DNA of 64,000 bases from Streptomyces sp. MNU76 (GCF_020982545.1 NZ_JAJKLK010000003.1:1054001-1118000), one strand, 5' to 3'; shown: positions 24,512 to 33,241, numbered from the stretch's first letter. Translations and numbers: made by a program. The notes: generated by a model not told the origin, from the sequence alone.

Positions 24512-25714
24512 ATGACCGAGGTGGTCCCCGCGAGCGGCACCGTCCACTGGGTCGGTGCCGGCCTGTCCACGGGCAGCGGCCTGGCGACGCTGTGCGGCGC
24601 CGCCGCGCGCGTACGGCTGTGGCACCGCACCGAGGAACGCGCCGCGCGGGCACTGGCCGCACGGGGACTGACGGGCGGGGCCGAGCCCCGTGCGTACACG
24701 CTGCCCGCGCTCGCGGCGGACCTGGCCCCGGGAGACGTGGTGGTCTCCATGCTCCCGGCGCCGGACCACGCCCCGCTGCTCGCCGCCTGCGTGGGGGCGC
24801 GGGCCCACTTCGCCTGCTCCAGCTATGTCTCGGACGCGGTCCTGGAACAGATACCGGCGGCCGAGGCGGCCGGCGTCACCGTCCTCACCGAGGCCGGCCT
24901 GGACCCGGGCGTGGACCACCTCTTCGCGCACAGCCTGATCGACCGGGCCACCCGGGCGATCGGCCCGGGGACCGCCGCCACGTACAGCCTCACCTCCTAC
25001 TGCGGCGGTGTCCCGGCCGTCCCCAACGACTTCCGGTACCGCTTCAGCTGGGCCCCGGCGGGGGTCCTGAACGCCTTGCGCTCACCGGCCCGTTACATCG
25101 AGGACGGTGTCGAGACGACGGCCGACCGCCCCTGGACGGCCACCCGGCCGCACGTCGTCGACGGCGAGACCTTCGAGGCCTACCCCAACCGCGACAGCGT
25201 CCCCTTCGTCGCCCAGTACGGCCTGCCTCCGGCCTGGAGACCGAGCACCTTCGTCCGCGGCACCCTCCGTCTCGACGGCTGGCTCGCCGCCTGGGCCCCG
25301 GTCTTCGCGGAACTCGAACGCGACGACGACCTGCGCATCGCCGAACTGGCGAAGGAACTGGCGGCGCGCCACCCGACGACCGACTCCGACCGCGACCGGG
25401 TCGTCCTCGCGGTCTCCCTCGACGTACGCGCCGACTCGGGCGAGCGGTGGTCCGGCCGCTACCTCCTCGACGCGACAGGCACCGAGGAGGAGAGCGCGAT
25501 GGCCCGCCTGGTGTCCCGCCCCCTCGCCCTGGGGGTGGGACACATCCTGGACGGCTCGCTGCCGACGGGGTTGAGCAGGGCGGCGGAGACGGGGGAGCGG
25601 TCACAGGCGTGGCTCGCCGAACTGGCCGAGGCCGGTGTCGAGTTCACGGCGCCCATCGCGCCCCTTCAGGGGCGCGGGGAACTGCGCGAGAACCCCCACC
25701 GGACCCGCGGCTGA
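24512..25714 (+). CDS. Saccharopine dehydrogenase-like NADP(H) oxidoreductase (glutamate-forming type)
   Basis: The product has 400 residues. The N-terminal Rossmann fold is VHWVGAGLSTGSGLATLCG, followed by the family pattern HFACSSYVSDAVLEQ and TEAGLDPGVDHLFAHSL, which match Lys9-type saccharopine reductases. The C-terminal half follows the family up to LSRAAETGERSQAWLAEL. The last ~15 codons (PLQGRGELREN..) are encoded by a common Streptomyces intergenic hairpin element, so the natural tail was replaced or extended by a repeat. Together with the preceding Lys1-type enzyme it could process saccharopine to aminoadipate semialdehyde. Confidence 0.82.
   Translation: MTEVVPASGTVHWVGAGLSTGSGLATLCGAAARVRLWHRTEERAARALAARGLTGGAEPRAYTLPALAADLAPGDVVVSMLPAPDHAPLLAACVGARAHFACSSYVSDAVLEQIPAAEAAGVTVLTEAGLDPGVDHLFAHSLIDRATRAIGPGTAATYSLTSYCGGVPAVPNDFRYRFSWAPAGVLNALRSPARYIEDGVETTADRPWTATRPHVVDGETFEAYPNRDSVPFVAQYGLPPAWRPSTFVRGTLRLDGWLAAWAPVFAELERDDDLRIAELAKELAARHPTTDSDRDRVVLAVSLDVRADSGERWSGRYLLDATGTEEESAMARLVSRPLALGVGHILDGSLPTGLSRAAETGERSQAWLAELAEAGVEFTAPIAPLQGRGELRENPHRTRG
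25657..25707. repeat. Streptomyces intergenic repeat with perfect hairpin inside two gene ends
   Basis: CGCGCCCC (25657-25664), TTCA loop, GGGGCGCG (25669-25676) form an 8-bp stem. The following GGGAACTGCGCGAG..CCCCCACCGGACCCGC is a motif I know as a widespread intergenic element in Streptomyces. Here it encodes the tail of the saccharopine reductase on the plus strand and the last residues of the serine hydrolase on the minus strand, and probably acts as a bidirectional terminator. Confidence 0.65.
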
Positions 25715-26934
25715 AGCACGGCCTCATGAACCAACCGCTTCAGCTCGGGGTACACCGAGAACGACGACCGCCGCCGCACCTGCGTCATGAACTGCACCGT
25801 CAGGTCCCGCCGGGGATCCACCCAGAAGATCGTCGTCGCCGCCCCGGTCCACCCGAACGTCCCCAGGGAGGACGGGAACTCCGTCACCGTGGGGTCGACG
25901 ACGACGGAGACCCCGAGCCCGAAGCCGACGCCCCTATTTCCCGGCTGCCGGTGGAACGCGCTGCCGTACGTATGGATGTCGACACCGCCCGGCAGCTGAT
26001 TCGTGGCCATCATGTCGACGGACTCGGCGGACAGCACCCGTACGCCGTCGAGTTCGCCGCGTCGCCGCAGGAACTCGGCGAACCGGTGGTAGTCCCGGGC
26101 GGTGGCGACCATCCCGCCGCTGCCGGACAGGAAGCGCGGCCGTCCGCGCACCGGGAGGCCGGGCACCGGCGCGATCGAGCCGTCCTCCTGCTCGCCGTAC
26201 AACTCGGCCAGCCGCCCCGCCTGTTCGGGGCTCACCTGGAAGCCCGCGTCCGTCATGCCGAGCGGGCCGAGGATCCGCTCGGCGAAGAACGCGTCGAGGT
26301 CCTGCCCCGACACCACCTCGACGATCCGGCCGAGGACATTGGTGGAGACCGAGTAGTTCCACTGCGCGCCCGGCTCGAACTGCAGGGGCAGGCGCGCGTA
26401 CTCCGCGATCGTCTGCGCCAGGGTGGCACCCGGCCGTACGGAGTTCTCCAGGCCCGCGTCCCGGTACAGCGCGTCCACCGGGTGGTCGTAGTAGAAACCG
26501 AAGGTCAGGCCCGAGGTGTGGGTCATCAGATGGCGCACGAGGAGGGGCCGCTCCGCCGGGCGGGTCCGGACGCCGGCGCCCTCACCGGACTCGTACACGC
26601 GCGGCTCGGCGAACTCCGGGAGGTGCCGGGAGACCGGGTCGTCGAGCGACAGCCGTCCCTCCTCGACCAGTATCAGCGCGGCGACGGACGTGACGGGCTT
26701 GGTCATGGAGTACACCCGCCACAGCGTGTCCGTCTCGACGGGCAGCCCCGCCGCGCGGTCGCGCAGGCCATAGGTCGTGAGGTGGGCGACGCGACCGCCG
26801 CGGGCGAGGGAGAGGAGGTAACCGGGCAGGCGCCCCTCCTCGACCTGGAGGGCGAGGTACTCGTCCAGGCGGGCCAGGGTCTTCGGGTCGAGGCCGGCCT
26901 CGCGAGGTTCGACCTCTCGGCGCAGTCGTTCCAT
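25666..26934 (-). CDS. Serine hydrolase, beta-lactamase/EstB-type (class C fold)
   Basis: The product has 422 residues from ATG 26934, which follows GGAGGAG. The catalytic S-x-x-K is SMTK in WRVYSMTKPVTSVAALILVEE. The second motif is YSVS in WNYSVSTNVLGRIVEVVSG in place of YxN, and HTSG precedes it. There is no signal peptide, so it is probably an intracellular esterase, not a secreted beta-lactamase. Its last 49 bases overlap the opposite-strand saccharopine reductase through a repeat element. It lies 25 bases downstream of the MFS gene on the same strand and may be cotranscribed with it. Confidence 0.85.
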   Translation of the reverse strand: MERLRREVEPREAGLDPKTLARLDEYLALQVEEGRLPGYLLSLARGGRVAHLTTYGLRDRAAGLPVETDTLWRVYSMTKPVTSVAALILVEEGRLSLDDPVSRHLPEFAEPRVYESGEGAGVRTRPAERPLLVRHLMTHTSGLTFGFYYDHPVDALYRDAGLENSVRPGATLAQTIAEYARLPLQFEPGAQWNYSVSTNVLGRIVEVVSGQDLDAFFAERILGPLGMTDAGFQVSPEQAGRLAELYGEQEDGSIAPVPGLPVRGRPRFLSGSGGMVATARDYHRFAEFLRRRGELDGVRVLSAESVDMMATNQLPGGVDIHTYGSAFHRQPGNRGVGFGLGVSVVVDPTVTEFPSSLGTFGWTGAATTIFWVDPRRDLTVQFMTQVRRRSSFSVYPELKRLVHEAVLQPRVRWGFSRSSPRP

Positions 26935-26959
26935 GGTGCTTCTCCTCCGGTGGCCCGGG

Positions 26960-28444
26960 TCACGGCTCGCGATCGTGCTCGTCGCCTTCACGCTTCTTGT
27001 CTTCATCGTTCCGTACTGATCGCGTTCCATCCCTCGCGGGGCGGGCGGGTCGGGGCATTCGCAGAGCGAGAGGCGCACCCAGCGCGGCCGCACCGGCCAG
27101 GAGCAGCAGCGCCGGGCCCGTCCCGAGCGGCATGAGCGTGGTCGCGGCCGCCACACCGAGCGCCGGACCGACGTTCATCGCGGTCTGCTGAAGTCCGCCC
27201 GCGACCCCGGCCGCCTCCTCCGGCGCGTGCCGTACGACGACGGCGGTCGCGGTGACCATCAGCGCGCCGAAACCGGCCCCGAGCAGCAGGAACCCGCCCC
27301 CGATCAGCGTCGTCGACGACCCGGGGCCGAGGCGGGACAGCGTCAGCACTCCGGTGGTGAGCAGCAGGGTCCCCGTGAGGGCCGTGGGACGGGCGCCCCA
27401 CCGCCGCAGCAGGACGGCCGACAGCGGCGCCCCGAGCACCATCGTCACCCCGCCGGGCAGCGCCACGAGGCTGGTGCGCAGCGGGTCCAGGCCGAGCACG
27501 TCCTGGAGCACGAAGCTGCACACGAACAGCGCGCCCAGCATCGCCGCGGAGGCGGTCACCAGCACCCCGAGCGCCGCGCGCACGGGCGGCGAGCCCAGCA
27601 CGGCGGACGGCAGCAACGGATCCGGGGTCCGCCGTTCGTGGCGGACGAGGACGGCCGTCGCGGCGACGGCGATCGACAGGACGAGCCCGTCGGCGGCCGT
27701 CCAGCCGTGCTCCGGGACCCCGACCAGGGTGTGCACGAGCGCCGCGAGGGCCACGGCGAGCAGTGCGGTGCCCGGCAGGTCGAGGCGGGACACGGCTGCC
27801 GGCCGCGACCGCCGCGCCTCGGGGGCGCGCACCGCCAGGGCCGCCAGGCCCATGAGCAGCGCCGGTACGACGTTGAGGAAGAACACCGCCCGCCACCCCA
27901 CCTGGTCGACGAGCACCCCGCCGACCAGCGGACCGGCCGCCACCGCGACCCCGATGGCGCTGGTCCGCAGCGCGATGGGCATGGCCAGCCGGTCGGGCGG
28001 GAACGCCGCCCGCAGCATGCCGAGCGTGGCGGGCTGCAGCAGCGCGCCGAAGACCCCCTGGACCACCCGCAGCGCGATCACCCAACCCACCTCGGACGCG
28101 CACCCGATGCCGGCGGAGGCCGCGCCGAACCCCAGCACACCCCAGGCGAACACCCGTCGATGCCCGAACCGGTCGCCCAGCCGTCCCGCGAACACCAACA
28201 GCGCGGCCACCGCGATCAGATACCCGGTGCTGGTCCACTGCACCTCGGTGAGGGAGGCGTCCAGGTCGCGCCGCAGGGCCGGCTGGGCGATCATCAGCAC
28301 CGTGCCGTCGAGGGCGACGAGCACCGCGCCGAGCACACTGGCCGCGAGGGTGAGGCGGGGGGACGACGCGGACACGGGCCCGTGCCGGTCGGCCCCGGCC
28401 TCCGTGGTGGGGACCGTGCCGGTGGCCGTGGTGGGGGCTGTCAC
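26960..28444 (-). CDS. MFS efflux transporter, DHA2 (14-helix) family
   Basis: The product has 494 residues from GTG 28444, which overlaps the TetR stop (GTGA). The N-terminal helix carries LGAVLVALDGTVLMIAQPAL and motif A is GRLGDRFGHRRVF; RVVQGVFGALLQPATLGML is the DHA2 motif C-type region. About 14 membrane helices are predicted. The C-terminal tail is highly charged. It exports a drug or metabolite by proton antiport. The TetR gene directly upstream and its operator triplet indicate substrate-induced derepression. Confidence 0.88.
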   Translation of the reverse strand: MTAPTTATGTVPTTEAGADRHGPVSASSPRLTLAASVLGAVLVALDGTVLMIAQPALRRDLDASLTEVQWTSTGYLIAVAALLVFAGRLGDRFGHRRVFAWGVLGFGAASAGIGCASEVGWVIALRVVQGVFGALLQPATLGMLRAAFPPDRLAMPIALRTSAIGVAVAAGPLVGGVLVDQVGWRAVFFLNVVPALLMGLAALAVRAPEARRSRPAAVSRLDLPGTALLAVALAALVHTLVGVPEHGWTAADGLVLSIAVAATAVLVRHERRTPDPLLPSAVLGSPPVRAALGVLVTASAAMLGALFVCSFVLQDVLGLDPLRTSLVALPGGVTMVLGAPLSAVLLRRWGARPTALTGTLLLTTGVLTLSRLGPGSSTTLIGGGFLLLGAGFGALMVTATAVVVRHAPEEAAGVAGGLQQTAMNVGPALGVAAATTLMPLGTGPALLLLAGAAALGAPLALRMPRPARPARDGTRSVRNDEDKKREGDEHDREP

Positions 28445-29025
28445 CGCTCCTCGCTTCCCAGGTGCGCGTCCAGTGCGGTGTGCAGCAGGGGGGCGAAGTC
28501 GTCGGCCCCGGTGGTGAGTTGAAGGCTGCCCCAGGTCCACAGCTGGGCGATGCCGTAGAGGTTCGCCAGCAGCGCGCCCGCGACGAGCCGCGCGTCGGCG
28601 TCGGGCCGGGCCCGCCCGACGAGATCCACCAGCAGCGCGAACATCGGGAGACTGGCATCCCGCAGCCCCAACGTATCGCTCTCCAGCAGGTCGTGACGGA
28701 ACATCAGCTCGTGCATGCCCCGGTTGGCGAGCGCGAAGTCCAGGTAGACGCGCCCCAGCGTCGCGATCTGCTCACGCGGCCCCGCCGTGCCGTCCCCGAG
28801 CGCTGCGACCCCCCGTCCCGCCAGTTCCTCGAAACCCCGGCGCGCGATGGCCGACAGGAGCTCCAGGTGCGTCGGGAAGTAGCGTCGCGGTGCCCCGTGC
28901 GACACGCCGGCCCGCCGTGCGATCTCCCGCAGCGACAGGGCCTGCACGCCCTCCGCCGTCACCAACTCGACCCCGACGTCGACCAGTCGGGACCGCAGCC
29001 CCGTGTTCCGTTCGTCCATGGCCAC
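28441..29025 (-). CDS. TetR-family regulator of the MFS exporter
   Basis: The product has 194 residues. The HTH is LSLREIARRAGVSHGAPRRY, with the TetR_C-type helical domain following. Starts at GTG 29025 or ATG 29019 are both possible. Its stop is GTGA-coupled to the exporter gene. The region just upstream carries three CACTGTCTACC sites, one of which lies so close to the start that the repressor would block its own transcription. Confidence 0.87.
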   Translation of the reverse strand: MAMDERNTGLRSRLVDVGVELVTAEGVQALSLREIARRAGVSHGAPRRYFPTHLELLSAIARRGFEELAGRGVAALGDGTAGPREQIATLGRVYLDFALANRGMHELMFRHDLLESDTLGLRDASLPMFALLVDLVGRARPDADARLVAGALLANLYGIAQLWTWGSLQLTTGADDFAPLLHTALDAHLGSEER

Positions 29026-29079
29026 TGTCTACCAAAGGGGAGCAGACACTGTCTACGGATTTGGTAGACACTGTCTACC
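29023..29079. promoter_or_regulatory. Triplet of TetR operator sites
   Basis: A perfect dyad GGTAGACA-C-TGTCTACC (29063-29079), a near-perfect dyad GCAGACA-C-TGTCTAC (29042-29056) and a half site CACTGTCTACC (29023-29033) lie upstream of the TetR-MFS operon and the divergent receptor-like gene. The two full dyads are 21 bases centre to centre, about two helical turns. Confidence 0.75.
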
Positions 29080-29126
29080 GCGATATTCGCTTGCCCGTCG
29101 GCGGCGCCGGTGGACGCAATGTCCGC

Positions 29127-30242
29127 ATGACCACAGGCGAGCCCAGCCCGGACCGTCACGCGGACGACGCCGGTGGACCGATCCGGATCGGCGCACTCGT
29201 CCCCCTGACCCGGCCCGGCTGGGTCGAGGCGGGTCGGCATCTGCTCGCCGGACTGGAGTTGGGCGTGCGCGAGGTCAACGACGCCGGCGGTGTCGCCGGC
29301 AGGCCTCTCGAACTCGTGGTCAGGGACACCGCCGCCGATCCGCAGCGGGCCTCCGCGGCCGTGGACGAACTCGCACACCTGGGCGTGGCAGCCCTGGCCG
29401 GCGAGTACCACAGCGTCGTCGCCCGCGCCGCGGCCGGCCGGGCCGACGCCCTCGGCCTGCCGTTCCTCTGCTCGTCGGCGGTGCTCGACGGGCTCGCCGA
29501 ACAGCCGACGGACTGGGTCGCGCGCCTTCCCCCGCCGCAGTCCCGGGGCTGGCGGATCTACGCCGACCACCTCCTCGCCGAGGGCCACCGCCGGGTCGCC
29601 GTCGTCACCCAGCCGAGCGTCTACTGGGCCGCCGGGACCGGCATCCTGCGGGACCACCTCGCCGCGTACGGCGGCACCGTCGTCGAGCTCGACAGCGGCG
29701 CGCTCACCCCCGACGGCGTGTGCGACGCGCTCGTCGACCGGGGCGCGACCGCCCTGCTCCTGCTGGTCGGCCACCCGCAGCCGGCCGTGCCGATCGTCAG
29801 GGCCGTACGGTGTGACCGCCGCCTCGCCGACGTGCTGATCGGTGCTCCGGCCGGGCAGCCGGAGCTCGCCGACTGGGCGACGTCGCTGGGGGCCGACGGC
29901 GCCGGAGTTCCGTTCCTGAGCTATCAGCCCGACCGGCTCGGCCCCCTCGGCTCACGTGTCGGGACGGGCCTCGGCGATCGGCTGGGCGAGGCTCCCTCCT
30001 TCGTCGCCTTCGAGGGCTACGACACGATCACCGTCCTCGCCGAGGCCATGCGCACGCACGGCACGGACCGGGCGGGCGTCGCCGCGGCCTGGCCGCACGT
30101 CACGGTCGAGGGCACCCGTGGCCGGATCAGCTTCTCCCGGGTACCGGGCATCGGTGTGTGGCAGTGGGCCGGGGCGCCGGTCCTGGTCGTCGACCGGGAT
30201 CCGGCGGCACCGGGACACCTGCGGGTGCTGCACAGGGGCTGA
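29127..30242 (+). CDS. Leu/Ile/Val-binding-type receptor protein without signal peptide
   Basis: The product has 371 residues. The fold is the periplasmic-binding type 1 domain of branched-chain amino acid/amide receptors (IRIGALVPLTRPGWVEAGRH, ELGVREVNDAGGVAGRPLEL, VVRDTAADPQRASAAVDEL). There is no lipoprotein signal or Tat/Sec peptide, and no transporter genes adjoin it, so it is probably a cytosolic ligand-binding protein of the AmiC type. It is divergent from the TetR gene and shares the TetR operator region, so it may be co-regulated with the MFS exporter. ATG 29127 has only a weak ribosome site. Confidence 0.78.
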   Translation: MTTGEPSPDRHADDAGGPIRIGALVPLTRPGWVEAGRHLLAGLELGVREVNDAGGVAGRPLELVVRDTAADPQRASAAVDELAHLGVAALAGEYHSVVARAAAGRADALGLPFLCSSAVLDGLAEQPTDWVARLPPPQSRGWRIYADHLLAEGHRRVAVVTQPSVYWAAGTGILRDHLAAYGGTVVELDSGALTPDGVCDALVDRGATALLLLVGHPQPAVPIVRAVRCDRRLADVLIGAPAGQPELADWATSLGADGAGVPFLSYQPDRLGPLGSRVGTGLGDRLGEAPSFVAFEGYDTITVLAEAMRTHGTDRAGVAAAWPHVTVEGTRGRISFSRVPGIGVWQWAGAPVLVVDRDPAAPGHLRVLHRG

Positions 30243-30265
30243 GCGAACCCTTGATCGGGGGTGTC

Positions 30266-30716
30266 TCAGTCGGAGGTCCTCGCGCGTTCGAGGACGCACA
30301 GCTCCCCGTTGTCGGGGTCGCCGATGTACATCCACAGGACGGGGTCCTGTGATGTGCCCCGGGCCTCGTACTCCGTCCACACCGTGCCGGGTGTGAAGGT
30401 CAGCTGTACCTCCGACGAGGGTTCGCCCGATTCGGGGCCGTCGGTGGTGTAGAGCTTCCAGGTGCCCGCGCCGGGGTCCGGTGCCACGGCGGCGTTGAGC
30501 CAGGGGCTCGCCGTCAGGAATGGGGACCGACAGACGGCTGACGATCAACAGCACGGCGAACGCGCCGACCCCGAACAGGAACAGCAGGCCGCACCCCGCC
30601 GCGCCGAGGAGCGGAACGAGCAGCCCGATCCGCCAGCGCCGTCGGCTCGTCTCGGCCGAGGGCCACCCCTGCCACGGTGGCGGGGTGGTTCTGCAAGGGT
30701 CCTCGTCGCGCTTCAC
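30266..30716 (-). pseudogene. Small membrane protein with a frameshift
   Basis: From GTG 30716 (GGGGGGAG upstream) the first frame encodes a basic N-terminus and one membrane helix (RIGLLVPLLGAAGCGLLFLF, then VGAFAVLLIVSRLS). Protein-like sequence then continues in another frame (FLTASPWLNAAVAPDPGAG, then WKLYTTDGPESG, then WTEYEARGTSQDPVLWMYIG) to a stop at 30266. The frame change coincides with a CCCC run near 30525. The total of 451 bases is one short of or over a multiple of three. I do not recognise the family. Confidence 0.6.
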
Positions 30717-30879
30717 ATGCTCCCCCCCTGCTGTGGTGCCGCGTGGTCGCGGCGGTGTGATCATCATCCCGCCGAGCCGCGCGGGCCTTCGCCCTGGGGT
30801 CGCGCGGCACCGGCGACACGCGGGAGTCCCCGGCCACCGCGTGGGTGTCCGGGGACTCGGGGCGGGACCGGGCCGTGGC

Positions 30880-32220
30880 TCAGGCCGCGACGCGCTCCCG
30901 GTCGTTCTCCGCGTGCGGGGTGCGAGTGCCGAGGAGCTCCGTCGGGATCCTGTGGGTCTCGCGGGCGGTGAGCGCGGCGAGGACCGGCGGGACGCACAGC
31001 GCCGAAGTGAAGAGGGCCACGGCGAACCAGTCGTCGCCGTCCGGACCGGCGATCTGCGCGGCGAAGGTGACGGCGAATCCGGCGATGGCGAAGCCGATCT
31101 GGGTGCCGATGGCCATGCCGGACAGCCGGACCCGGGTGGAGAACATCTCGCCGTAGAAGGAGGGCCAGATGCCGTTCGCGGCGCTGTAGACGACACCGAA
31201 GGTGACGATGCCCAGGACCAGGACCAGCGGGTACGCGCCGGTGGAGATCGCCCACAGGTAGACGAACATCATCACCGCGCTGCCGGCCGCGCCGATCAGG
31301 AACACCGGGCGGCGGCCGATGCGGTCGGACAGCGTGGCCCACAGCGGTATGGCGCCGAGCGCGACCAGGTTGGCGAGCGCGCCCACCCACAGCATCGAGG
31401 AGCGGGACAGGCCGACCGACTCGCTCGTGCCGTAGGCCAGCGCCCACACGGTGAAGATCGTGGAGACCGAGGCGACCAGCGCGCCGGCGATCACCCGGAG
31501 CACGTCCGCCCAGTGCTCGCGCAGCAGGATGGCCAGCGGCAGCTTGGCGACGCCCTCGGACTCGGTCTGCTGGGTGAAGGCCGGCGTCTCGTCCAGGGTG
31601 CGGCGGATGACGTAGCCGACGACGGCGACGGCGATGCTCATCCAGAACGGGACGCGCCAGCCCCAGGAGAGCAGCTGGTCCTCGGGGAGCGCGGCGATCG
31701 GGATGAAGACCAGGGTGGCCAGCAGCTGCCCGCCCTGGGTGCCGCTCAGGGTGAAGCTGGTGAAGAAGCCGCGACGGTCCGACGGCGCGTGTTCCAGCGT
31801 CATCGAGTTCGCGCTGGCCTGCTCACCGGCCGCCGATATGCCTTGCAGGACACGGCAGATCACCAGGAGGACCGGGGCGAGGGTGCCGACCTGGTCGCGG
31901 GTGGGCAGACAGCCGATCAGGAACGTCGACAGCCCCATCAGGATCAGCGTGAAGACCATGATCTTCTTGCGGCCGAGGCGGTCGCCGTAGTGCCCGAGGA
32001 ACAGCGCGCCGATCGGCCGCGCCGCGTAGGCGACGCCGAACGTGGCCAGGGAGAGCAGGGTCGCCGTGGCCGGGTCGGACTCGTCGAAGAAGACCGTCGG
32101 GAAGATCAGGGCGGCGGCGCTGCCGTAGATGAAGAAGTCGTAGTACTCCAGGGCGCTGCCGATCCAGGCGGCCGTGGCGGCCTTCTTGGGCTGGCCGGGC
32201 GGTGCGGCGGGGACGGACAC
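30880..32220 (-). CDS. MFS metabolite:H+ symporter (ShiA/ProP-like), probable shikimate/quinate importer
   Basis: The product has 446 residues from GTG 32220, with AAGGAG six bases upstream. The N-terminal IGSALEYYDFFIYGSAAALI, motif A region GHYGDRLGRKKIMVF and the RVLQGISAAGEQASANSMTL region are typical of the metabolite:H+ symporter group containing ShiA, KgtP and ProP. Twelve helices are predicted. It is next to a TetR gene, shikimate dehydrogenase and dehydroshikimate dehydratase, so uptake of quinate or shikimate is the most economical role. Its promoter carries a 24-base site resembling the one ahead of the shikimate dehydrogenase gene. Confidence 0.85.
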   Translation of the reverse strand: MSVPAAPPGQPKKAATAAWIGSALEYYDFFIYGSAAALIFPTVFFDESDPATATLLSLATFGVAYAARPIGALFLGHYGDRLGRKKIMVFTLILMGLSTFLIGCLPTRDQVGTLAPVLLVICRVLQGISAAGEQASANSMTLEHAPSDRRGFFTSFTLSGTQGGQLLATLVFIPIAALPEDQLLSWGWRVPFWMSIAVAVVGYVIRRTLDETPAFTQQTESEGVAKLPLAILLREHWADVLRVIAGALVASVSTIFTVWALAYGTSESVGLSRSSMLWVGALANLVALGAIPLWATLSDRIGRRPVFLIGAAGSAVMMFVYLWAISTGAYPLVLVLGIVTFGVVYSAANGIWPSFYGEMFSTRVRLSGMAIGTQIGFAIAGFAVTFAAQIAGPDGDDWFAVALFTSALCVPPVLAALTARETHRIPTELLGTRTPHAENDRERVAA

Positions 32221-32352
32221 GGCGTGCTCCTTCGAGGGATCTCCCCCATGAGAGGGGGGTGAAGCGGAGGAAGGCAAGACAGAGCGGGACAGGTCACAGC
32301 AGGGGAGAGGGCCGATCCCGGGGTGGTGGGACAGCCGTGCCGGGCACCCGGC

Positions 32353-32376
32353 TTAATTAACGCACTGGATAGTTAG
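32353..32376. promoter_or_regulatory. Probable TetR operator at the importer promoter
   Basis: Read on the minus strand this site begins CTAAC, has AGT and CGT blocks in the middle and ends ATTA. The blocks sit at the same spacing as in the site at 33218-33241, with 17 of 24 bases shared. It lies between the importer and the TetR gene. Confidence 0.55.
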
Positions 32377-32463
32377 TAGCGCTTGGCTACGGATGTTGCG
32401 CCGACGTTTCCCGGGTGTCAAGAGGTGCCACCGAAGGATTTCGTCGCGGACGTGCGAGGGGCC

Positions 32464-33129
32464 TCAGTCCGCCGCGCGGTCCGCCGTCAGGTAGGCGATC
32501 ACCATGTCGCCCAGCATCTGCCGGTAGTGGTCGCGGCGTCCGGCGTCGACCAGGTCGCGGCCGAAGAGGGCGCCGAAGGTGTGCCGGTTGGCGACCCGGA
32601 AGAAGCAGAAGGAGCTGATCATCGCGTGCAGGTCGACGGCGTCGACGTCGGCGGTGAACAGGCCGGACTCCTGGCCCGACTCCAGGATCCGGCGGATCAC
32701 GTCCAGCGCGGGCGAGCCGATCTTGGCGAGCATCTCGGAGGAGGCGATGTGCTCGGCCTCGTGGATGTTCTCGATGCTGACCAGGCGGATGAAGTCGGGG
32801 TGCGCCTCGTGGTGGTCGAACGTCACCTCGGCGAGCCGGCGGATGGCCGCCACCGGGTCCAGGTGCTCGACGTCCAGCTCCTGCTCGGTCTGCCGGATCA
32901 CGGAGTACGCCCGCTCCAGCACGGCGGTGAACAGCTGCTCCTTGCCGCCGAAGTAGTAGTAGATCATCCGCTTCGTGGTGCGGGTCCGGGCGGCGATCTC
33001 GTCGACCCGGGCCCCGGCGAACCCGGAACGGGCGAACTCCTTGGTCGCGACGTCGAGGATCTCGGCCTTGGTGCGGGCGGCGTCACGGATCCGCCCGTTC
33101 GGTCGTGCCGGTTCTTCGACGCTGGTCAT
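32464..33129 (-). CDS. TetR-family regulator of quinate/shikimate catabolism
   Basis: The product has 221 residues. The HTH is ARVDEIAARTRTTKRMIYYY, followed by FGGKEQLFTAVLE, the standard TetR pattern. The long C-terminal domain resembles TetR_C_33-type ligand domains. It sits between the importer gene (same strand) and the divergent shikimate dehydrogenase. Matching operator-like sites lie at both promoters. Its likely effector is a pathway intermediate such as dehydroshikimate or protocatechuate. Confidence 0.85.
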   Translation of the reverse strand: MTSVEEPARPNGRIRDAARTKAEILDVATKEFARSGFAGARVDEIAARTRTTKRMIYYYFGGKEQLFTAVLERAYSVIRQTEQELDVEHLDPVAAIRRLAEVTFDHHEAHPDFIRLVSIENIHEAEHIASSEMLAKIGSPALDVIRRILESGQESGLFTADVDAVDLHAMISSFCFFRVANRHTFGALFGRDLVDAGRRDHYRQMLGDMVIAYLTADRAAD

Positions 33130-33217
33130 CGGGTTCCTTCGGGCGAGTGCGGCCGGTGCCCGTGATTCTAGGAGCTGCGGCGGCGGTCTTCCCTCGGGGA
33201 GGGTGCGGCTGCTATGA

Positions 33218-33241
33218 CTAACGTACTAGTTCGTACATTAG
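33218..33241. promoter_or_regulatory. Probable TetR operator ahead of the shikimate dehydrogenase gene
   Basis: The site contains the dyad TAACGTAC-TAGTTC-GTACATTA and matches the importer site at 32353-32376. It lies 20 to 45 bases upstream of GTG 33262, where it would overlap a promoter. Confidence 0.6.

Noticed and set aside
25666..26934. Secreted class C beta-lactamase (resistance gene)
   Set aside because: No signal peptide and a YSVS instead of the YxN motif; an intracellular esterase-like hydrolase is more likely.
30520..32262. 580-codon plus-strand frame
   Set aside because: It is antisense to the MFS importer; no motifs, and Gln/Asp/Gly/Arg-rich as expected for shadow frames.
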